Source: Oscillospiraceae bacterium
GTDB taxonomy: Bacteria > Bacillota > Clostridia > UBA1212 > UBA1255
Direction: 5' to 3'
DNA: 48,437 bases
Assembly (NCBI GenBank): GCA_015069185.1
Contig: SVJB01000015.1
Location: forward strand, 1 to 48,437
Shown: piece after piece, positions 48,427 through 48,437 of the stretch
Layout: each line of letters starts with the position of its first letter
Numbering within the stretch: the stretch's first letter is position 1
Notes under the pieces: model-generated
What the model saw: only the letters and a program-made list of their open reading frames with translations
Told to the model about the DNA's origin: nothing
Database searches by the model: none
Position numbers and translations under genes: made by a program

Positions 48427-48437
48427 ATAAAAAATAG

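Noticed and set aside
1-48437. CRISPR arrays, tRNA or rRNA genes, prophage and a complete transposon
   Set aside because: No regularly spaced direct repeats of CRISPR type, no tRNA cloverleaf with CCA-end pattern, no rRNA-like sequence and no transposase, integrase or phage structural gene were seen in reading through the gaps and genes.

Overview
The window reads as AT-rich chromosomal DNA of an anaerobic, endospore-forming member of the Clostridia, and Lachnospirales or a near relative is my best guess. The evidence is a complete spoIIIAA-AH cluster, spoIIE, Gram-positive lipoprotein and surface-anchor signals, an MEP-pathway isoprenoid operon, a Na+-pump decarboxylase pair and a glycyl radical enzyme (GRE). 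Everything is packed in short operons with small gaps. I saw no rRNA, tRNA or CRISPR array. The right edge carries short tandem repeats and an inverted repeat that look like the end of an insertion sequence.

Layout. 3-518: tail of a surface protein. 654-5416: spoIIIAA to spoIIIAH, the mother-cell side of the feeding-tube channel used in sporulation. 5561-8934: an unrecognised protein, a lipid-anchored ComEC-like metallo-beta-lactamase-fold protein, a CPBP membrane protease and a GtrA protein. 9074-18944: translation and envelope operons in near-standard Firmicutes order (rpsB, tsf, pyrH, then serC inserted, frr, uppS, cdsA, dxr, rseP, ispG, trmK). 19045-21360: spoIIE. 21484-22968: OadG and OadB subunits of a sodium pump, with no carboxyltransferase or biotin carrier nearby.

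23040-33619 is the most accessory-looking part. On the minus strand lie a GRE of the Cys-X-Glu dehydratase/lyase class, its radical SAM activase, a zinc alcohol dehydrogenase and a 34-residue ORF. Diverging from them are an AraC-type regulator, two paralogous lectin-like surface proteins with different C-terminal anchors, and a secreted membrane-anchored GH99/WbsX-like hydrolase. My inference is a unit that captures and cleaves a glycan outside the cell and ferments a product by radical chemistry. The substrate is unknown.

33679-36849: htpG and apgM. 37159-38496: a lipoprotein. 38611-39187: a type II toxin-antitoxin pair. 39360-44870: an oligopeptide ABC importer in which oppA runs convergently into oppF, and OppC carries a large extracytoplasmic insert resembling surface-repeat sequence. 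44977-47507: two coupled methyltransferases, the first an RsmF-like rRNA m5C enzyme. 47597-48265: a DUF421/YetF membrane protein. 48266-48437: IS-like repeats, which would explain why an assembly might stop here.
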